A stretch of 64,000 bases of DNA from Polytrichum commune (taxonomy: Eukaryota; Streptophyta; Polytrichopsida; Polytrichales; Polytrichaceae), in the NCBI GenBank assembly GCA_950295325.1, contig OX485805.1, forward strand, positions 3,164,501 through 3,228,500. The letters are read 5' to 3'. Below are positions 57,774 through 64,000 of the stretch, piece by piece; positions within the stretch are counted from its first letter, which is position 1; each line of letters starts with the position of its first letter. The notes under the pieces were generated by a model. The model did not search any database. It was not told where the DNA came from and saw only the letters and a list, made by a program, of their open reading frames with translations. A program made the position numbers and the translations under genes.

Positions 57774-58241
57774 CTAGTCCACCACGAGATGCGCGCAAAC
57801 GGTTTTTGTAATGGGGTCCCCGACCTTGACGCCAGCCACATACAATTGCGCATAAGGTTTGATTGTAAGAAAGCCGACCCCGCACTCGCCGTCGCAAGCG
57901 ATTTCGATTTTGTAAACGACACCCGTCAGCCCAAGGATCTGGCTGAACCCCGCGGGGAGCAGGAAGAGCTCCCCGCTCTTCCTGAAATACACGGGGGCCA
58001 CGAGGCCCTGCAGGAAGCTGAGGTCGACCCCCACCGCCTTCCCGACGGGAATCACGATACCGGTCACGGTGCTGTTGTAGAGCAACACGATCGTGTCGTT
58101 GGCGCACGTGTTCACGAGGTCCACGTTGCTATCGGCCCGGGCTCCCGAGGCACACGACCCCACTAGGAATGCGACCGCCAGCAGCAGCAGAGTCGGAGCT
58201 GTTCCTGCGGAGAAAGAACCCATCATGCTGGGAGTCCTCAT
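57774..58241 (-). CDS. Small secreted protein of unknown function
   Basis: A single exon of 155 codons. The start MRTPSMMGSF is followed by a strong signal peptide core (APTLLLLAVAFLVGSC) and a likely cleavage after GARA, near residue 37. The mature part of about 118 residues has four cysteines (NTC, ACDGEC, TVC), an N-glycosylation-like NST, and hydrophobic strand-like segments. It ends AHLVVD. An upstream in-frame ATG at 58361 is unlikely to be used, because a TATA box lies only about 12 bp before it. The coding sequence is much richer in G and C than its surroundings. I do not recognise the family. Confidence 0.7.
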   Translation of the reverse strand: MRTPSMMGSFSAGTAPTLLLLAVAFLVGSCASGARADSNVDLVNTCANDTIVLLYNSTVTGIVIPVGKAVGVDLSFLQGLVAPVYFRKSGELFLLPAGFSQILGLTGVVYKIEIACDGECGVGFLTIKPYAQLYVAGVKVGDPITKTVCAHLVVD

Positions 58242-58372
58242 GGTATCCCAAACTTCGTGGTATCCGGATGAAATTAACCAGTGCAAGGTGATAGAAGAAA
58301 GTCGTGATTTTCTTGGGAAGTACTGACGGTGAGCCTGAGAACTGTGGAATGCTATACCCATGTCCCTTCTCG

Positions 58373-58380
58373 TTTATATA
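58373..58380 (-). promoter_or_regulatory. TATA box of the secreted-protein gene
   Basis: On the minus strand it reads TATATAAA. Transcription would start about 25-30 bp downstream, near 58345, which places the ATG at 58241 first in the message and excludes the one at 58361. Confidence 0.55.
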
Positions 58381-58399
58381 CTATTCGGTTTTCAGTGCA

Positions 58400-60650
58400 G
58401 TCACCGGGGGACGACCGTTTTAGAGGAATCTATACGACGTACCTCAAATTGATAAGGATAAAACCGAAAGATCGCGACATGAAACGACATGCAGACATGT
58501 TTTTTCAGATGTCACTGCAATGGAAACAGTAGGATTTTGGCCGAATATGCCCAAAAGTCTTCCCGGACGTACACTGCCAGGGGCAGGGGTGAAGACAATT
58601 GAAGTGAGACTCACTTTCGTGATATAGGGAGACTCGTATGATTTGACACTGGTTAGTGGATCGATCATGCTAGATTTCCACTTGCATTTATGAAGTTTGG
58701 TTACCAGACTTCCTTATGGATAGAAAGATATGTTGACAGGTGGAGATCAGCATGTTGAGGCAAGGTCGTGTGCAATGTGCTGCTTTCCAATCACGAGATG
58801 AATAAGTGCCGGCTGTGTAAATTATGTCGATTATTTCATTCAATCGTAGCTTGGACTGTGAAGAACAAATTATACAAATTATACAATTTATTTAATCATT
58901 TTTTTTCTTCTGTAAAGACAATTTATACATATTTTACAATACATTCAATCGTATCTCATACTGCAAAGACATGTCCTGGGTGGCCTTTATGGACATGTTT
59001 AAGATGTGTGTGTAGACTTGTGTGATCACTTGTCTTATGTATGTTCATGTCCTGATTCTGGAGTCCATGGCACACATAAAGTGGCTAGATTCGGATATTT
59101 TGTATATTGGCAACATGACCCTGCCATTTTAAGCATAGTGACGCAACCTTGGAGAAAAAGTCCATTTTCATGATATATGAACTTGTTGCCAACAATCAAA
59201 GAAGGAGTGTAACCATGAGATAATCACAAGTTTGGGATTGTTTCCAGTTGAATTGAAGTTGGAAGTAGTCTTATTTTGTAACGATTTTGAGACGACTTTT
59301 ATTTAAGTATTAAAAAAGGTGCCTCGTTGGTAAAGTTTCGAACACAAAGACATGGTTGTAGAGTGCAATAGACCATTCTAAGCACATGTGAACTTTAGTA
59401 TGAGCTTCCTTGTACGAATTCCTTTTTGAATCATGAAAATTGCACTTCGACCAGGAATATCTTTTGGGAGATCCTATGAGCATACGAACCATGATTCACA
59501 AAATTCTCATCAACTTTCTTATTCATTCATAAATGCTAGTTATAGAGTGAGTTATTTGAACCAATTCCATGATCAACAGTTAGATTAGTCCATGGAGTTG
59601 GAGGTGTCCACAATACGCACATGCCACACATACTTGTGGCTTGATCGCATTGACGTCCCATTGACATGTTGCCTCGATAGCCATTTGACGGCCTTAACCT
59701 TACAATGTAGTGATTTTGTCCAATTATGCAAAAACTCGGACTTGTGTAAGTCATAGTATTACACCAGGTGTCCTAGTGTCATCTAGGGATGAATCAACAT
59801 GTCGAGACCATTATAAACATTCCTTGTATATATGCTCATGAATCTTTGTTTATTGACAAAGTCATTAAATTATCATGACATGGGAGATGAATAATATTGC
59901 TTCATGAATGACATATGAATTGTTGGAGGTATATGATATATATATGGATGAAATTGACTCTGCTTGTGAGAGTCTCAAGGACTCGGGCTTTAGGGTACAC
60001 TTACCTCTCCCCTTATAATTCACAAACCTAGTACCTTATGTACTCATACCAAAGTAGATGGAACAATGCCCATCCCACACATGTATACTTTGTAGGCCAA
60101 TTCTCATTAACTGCCCTTTTTGTACACCTGTGTGGTACCACTACACATGCACTAGACTAGGAGCTAAATGATTCTTGTGTGGGCCTGAAATGAACAACTG
60201 TAAATGATGGCCCGAAAAGGGTGCAGTGATAGGTCAGATGGTTCTTGTTTCACACCACTTGGGATCACTTTTGGGTGCCACCGAGTTAAGCATTTTATGT
60301 GCAGAGTAAGATATTTTGATACTCAAATTAGAGAGACTCCTAATGTACAAGTAGAGGGTTTGTCACAATGTCCGTGAACGAGCTTTGCTAGAGAGCTACC
60401 TTTAGTAAACCTGGGCTGTAAGGGCCTCGTTGCTTCCCCTAAGCAGCCACGTTGTGTGCACAATGGGCACCCTCAACGTCTTCATACCGTCATTTCTTGT
60501 CATTGGCAACTGGTGATTGGCGAAGAAGAGCTCGTAGGGCGAAGATCAATAAAATTTGCAAGAATTTTGACAACGGCCTTTCCACCGCCAAATGTGTGCA
60601 CAATAGCCAAAGAAGAAAGTGGAGTGGGACATCCAGCGTTGCTTGCGTGC
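58400..60650. other. No gene found
   Basis: 60150-60350 is a copy of the first half of the 47085-47625 repeat. The rest is AT-rich with only short frames. Confidence 0.45.
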
Positions 60651-60653
60651 TCA

Positions 60654-62027
60654 GGGCCGCTTTACACCTAGAGGCCAGGCCAATTCGTTGTGTAAGAGGC
60701 TTGAAATCCTCACTTGTGATTGGCCAAAAGGCTGAAATCGGTCCCAACCCCTTTACACCTAGAGGCCAAGTCGATTGGTGATATGAATTTTTTAATCAAA
60801 GAATGCATGGTATGACACGGCCCGAGCTTGTTGAATTGGGTGCACCCAAAATGGAGGGCCAATGTCAAATTTCAATAAAAATAAAATATGATTTTTCCAA
60901 CGAACCATACACGAGGAGGTCACTTAGTGCATTTTAAAAACGACGTGCGGCATAATATAGGGAGGATTAAAATCATTTGACATAAAAATTATAAAAGAAT
61001 TCCAAATAATGAAGGGTCCATTAAAAGTACATAAGCCCATTACAAGTAAAATAGATAGGTATAAAATATGGGCCATTCCCTTTTAGTAAAAATAATATAG
61101 GGGCTGAAAATAAGGATCTTAGGATGTATGTTTAGTAGAATCAATTTCGTACGCATGCCTCACGAGGGATGGATGAAAAATTACTCATCATTCACCCAAA
61201 AATGCATGAAATTGGAAGCCTAACTCTATGCCCGACTTCTCTTGGTGGTTTTTCTCCCCTTCTCTTTTGAAACTCTTCAACCCGATTGTAGGGCGCCCGT
61301 TTGTGCACAACATTTGAGCCTCACCGTTGTGTTTAGGGTTTAGGATTGCTTGTCGTCATCCTCTTCTCCAATCTTGTGTAGAGTTTTTTAGCGAGGCTGT
61401 GTGATCTGATGCGGAAACCTTGAAGAGCAGGTCTGAAACGATCCACTTTAAGTTTTTCACTTTCAGTTTCTGTACTTGGTTTTTGCAATGGTACGTAATT
61501 TTTATATTTTTTTGTTGCCATGCTTTTCCCATCACTTTTGCATTGCGTACATTCTTAAATTCAGTTTTTTTAATTAAAAGGAATATAGACTACAAAAAAT
61601 TTCAATGACATGGGCATTATAAGTAATGGTAGGGTACAAAAAAATAGGCCATTTTAGAATATTATGTAATTATAGGGAGCTTTTAATTCGTGCCTTGGAG
61701 GTAAATAGCCCCTAAACAAATACCCCTCCGCCGCACGTGGTACACAAAAATCCTACTGAGTGACCTCCCCATGGAACCATATTCATGGGATTATGTGGAA
61801 ATATGAACGGCTCTATGTTAGATTATGCTAGATCCGTTGGATTATGCTAGATTTATTGAATCGGCCTAGCTTCTTGGCCCTAAGGCCTTTACATATGGGA
61901 AAATTGACCCCCATTATAATCTAATTATAATGTGTAGTTGAGGCTGGCCTCCAATCCAAAAGGGGTTGAATTTTCATGCAATCAACCTCAAGGGGAATTA
62001 ACCCAGCCTCTAGGTGTAAAGCGGCCC
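60654..62027. mobile_element. Second PIF/Harbinger-like element
   Basis: This 1374-bp element has inverted ends GGGCCGCTTTACACCTAGAG on both sides. The flanks are TCA (60651-60653) and TTA (62028-62030), a duplication with one change. The first 14 bases of the ends match the element at 4647-6119. It contains the second half of the 47 kb repeat at 61575-61790, so it carries another element inside. Confidence 0.75.
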
Positions 62028-62030
62028 TTA

Positions 62031-64000
62031 TATATATGCTGGTGAATATGTTGCCATTGGGTGTGATGCTGCCATAGTTGTAATGCGTCTACCACTGCAC
62101 ATCATCTTAGTTATGCCATATCTCAATCAAATTATGGATATAACTTGAGGATGGATCTTTAGATGTTAATGCTTGAGGAGAACTTAATTGCAAGCATTTT
62201 AAAATTTGTGGATTAGGATGCCACAACTTACAACTATTTGGAATTGATATGCATGGCCACATGAGGTCTTAGGAGGGAACCTAGGATATGAGTGATGAGC
62301 AGTGAGGGAAAACTATTGTATTGCTTAGGAAGTGACACCGGATGACTTTTGGAGTTTGCACTTGGTTTTGTATGACAATGATGCATGGGAGTATTCTATA
62401 TTGTTGTCATTACCATCTTCATGTGAAAACTCTACCATGATATGCGATACCAAAACTCTTAGAAAATACTCGAAATTTGGTTAGAAGATTCAATGCATAC
62501 ACCAACTATGATGTGTTCTTTGATCTTTTATTCACAACTTTCTCTTAGAAAATATCCTCTGTGACCTTCTTTCTATAACAAATATGGTTTTTTTAAAATA
62601 AATAAATAAATTTTATTTGTGGTTGAAAGCCCTTAAGTGCATGGGGATTAACTAGCATGGCCACCAACTTTAATGCCACACTAAATCCTATATTTGATGT
62701 AGTTGAAATCTACCACCAAGAAGCCTTAGGAATTTAAACTACATTTTGCTTTTATAAAGAGTTGAAGACAATTTATGGGATACGAAGGGTATGTGGTGAG
62801 CCGAGGTCATAAAAAGTTATAAGAGCTCATGTCATCGTATGAAGAATCAAAATTCTCTAGACCGATGTAAGGTGCAAGATGCCAAAGCAAGAAAGCCTCT
62901 ACTAAAATTGTCTTGGTGTTGAGCTAACCCCAATAACTAGGTAATCTTCTCTAGATTTTTTTTCAACTTTTTTTTTTGTTTTTTTTTGTTTTTTCAAATA
63001 TGGGAACGTCGTCGTCACCTGGTCTTAGAAGAACTTTAAAAAGTTGCATGGTGAAGGAGAAACCCTAAAAAGACTATATTGCCACTTAACATGGATAGAA
63101 ATCTAGGAGAAATAACTAATAAATTGCCTCAACATGGCTAACCTTGATGTAAGAAGATAGCTACGCTAAACATCTAATTTAGTGTGGCCTGCATTATTAT
63201 CATCAATCCACATCAATTATCTTGCAATCATTGTGTGACAACTAGAGAGGGTGTCATGTGACACTTGCCCAGGGTGTGCACTATTCATTAAAACCAAGCA
63301 TCACGTGCGTGCATGCCCCTTATTAAAATACCCCTGTATACATTTTATTTTTGCTAAAATCAAGCAATATACTTACAAATCTCATTGCTTCAAAATACAT
63401 TTCCATACATACACAAGGGTCCAAAAACAAATACAAAAATTGTATATAACATGTGTACAAATGTTTGGAAATGCAAAAATATGGCCCTATTATATGTATA
63501 ATATCAAATCATGGATTTTTAGTTATAAAGTCGTTACTTAGTGGATGAAAAAACACATGATTCTTGGTCCAGGTCTAACTTGAACGCGTAAACGCGTAAA
63601 TGCGTACTTTACATATATTTTTCTATAGCCTCATGTATATCTACTTCTTGCTTAATAGCAATATGTCTCTTGTACGCACATTTTGTACATGCTTGTTTTA
63701 AATAATACCCCTTTTGTGCACCCACGTGTACAAATACAGTACTTGAACAGTGCACTCCCTGGGGACACTTGGTGTTACATGACAAATCATGAAGAGCACC
63801 CTAATGAAAATACTATGTCAATTTTGTTCCACACCAATTGAGACAATTAGTGTATTGGCAAGCCTTATGCTAGAAATTAACTAATAATGACAAGTAACTC
63901 CAATGTTGCAAGAGAAATTTTAATGTCAAAACCTAGATAGGACAACAAGAAATTAGGGTAGAGAAATCACACGAGTTGATGGGACACATTACTGATTCCT
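62031..64000. other. No gene found
   Basis: AT-rich sequence with T-tracts near 62957-62992. The longest frame (63251-63541) has no recognisable motif. Confidence 0.5.

Noticed and set aside
57670-58166. Other long frames over the secreted-protein gene, on both strands
   Set aside because: They are by-products of GC-rich coding sequence, with Arg/Pro/Gly-rich translations and no signal or motif.
58242-58361. N-terminal extension of the secreted protein from the ATG at 58361
   Set aside because: It would sit about 12 bp from the TATA box, upstream of the likely transcription start, and it would bury the signal peptide.

Overview
This looks like nuclear DNA of a land plant (or close streptophyte). 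Genes are split by many GT-AG introns, intergenic space is AT-rich and full of small DNA transposons, and two genes carry chloroplast transit peptides. I found no bacterial-style operons, no CRISPR array, no rRNA and no intact tRNA. I cannot name the species. The low gene density and the repeat content suggest a large genome.

Layout: 1-8.2 kb is repeats, including a PIF/Harbinger-like element at 4647-6119. 8266-10926 (minus) is a three-exon gene for a predicted twin-arginine-targeted thylakoid lumen protein, with a decayed ~165-bp tandem repeat upstream. 12.5-22 kb is a transposon zone: a ZNF862-type hAT transposase relic, G-tract-ended elements with 8-bp target duplications (one nested inside another), and a Tc1-like DD34E transposase relic. 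22.27-23.54 kb (minus) holds exons of a broken shikimate-kinase-like gene. 23917-38011 (minus) is a GMI1/SMCHD1-type gene that I could rebuild as 36 exons with matching phases (1705 codons). 38.0-41.0 kb has exon-like pieces of an unidentified minus-strand gene. 41-48.5 kb is MITEs and possible SINEs. 48.6-49.8 kb is a 90-bp minisatellite. 50124-52585 (plus) is a two-exon nuclear ccsA. 53-54.5 kb has inverted copies of a ccsA intron segment. 57774-58241 (minus) is a small GC-rich gene for a secreted protein. The rest is repeats, including a second Harbinger-like element at 60654-62027.

The most notable item is ccsA. This haem-handling subunit of the System II cytochrome c assembly machine is normally encoded in the plastid genome of land plants. 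Here it sits in the nucleus with an intron placed between a transit-peptide exon and the CcsA body, which is the structure expected of a completed plastid-to-nucleus gene transfer. The genes in the window do not form one pathway: two serve the thylakoid (CcsA and the lumen protein) and one serves chromosome maintenance or DNA repair (GMI1).
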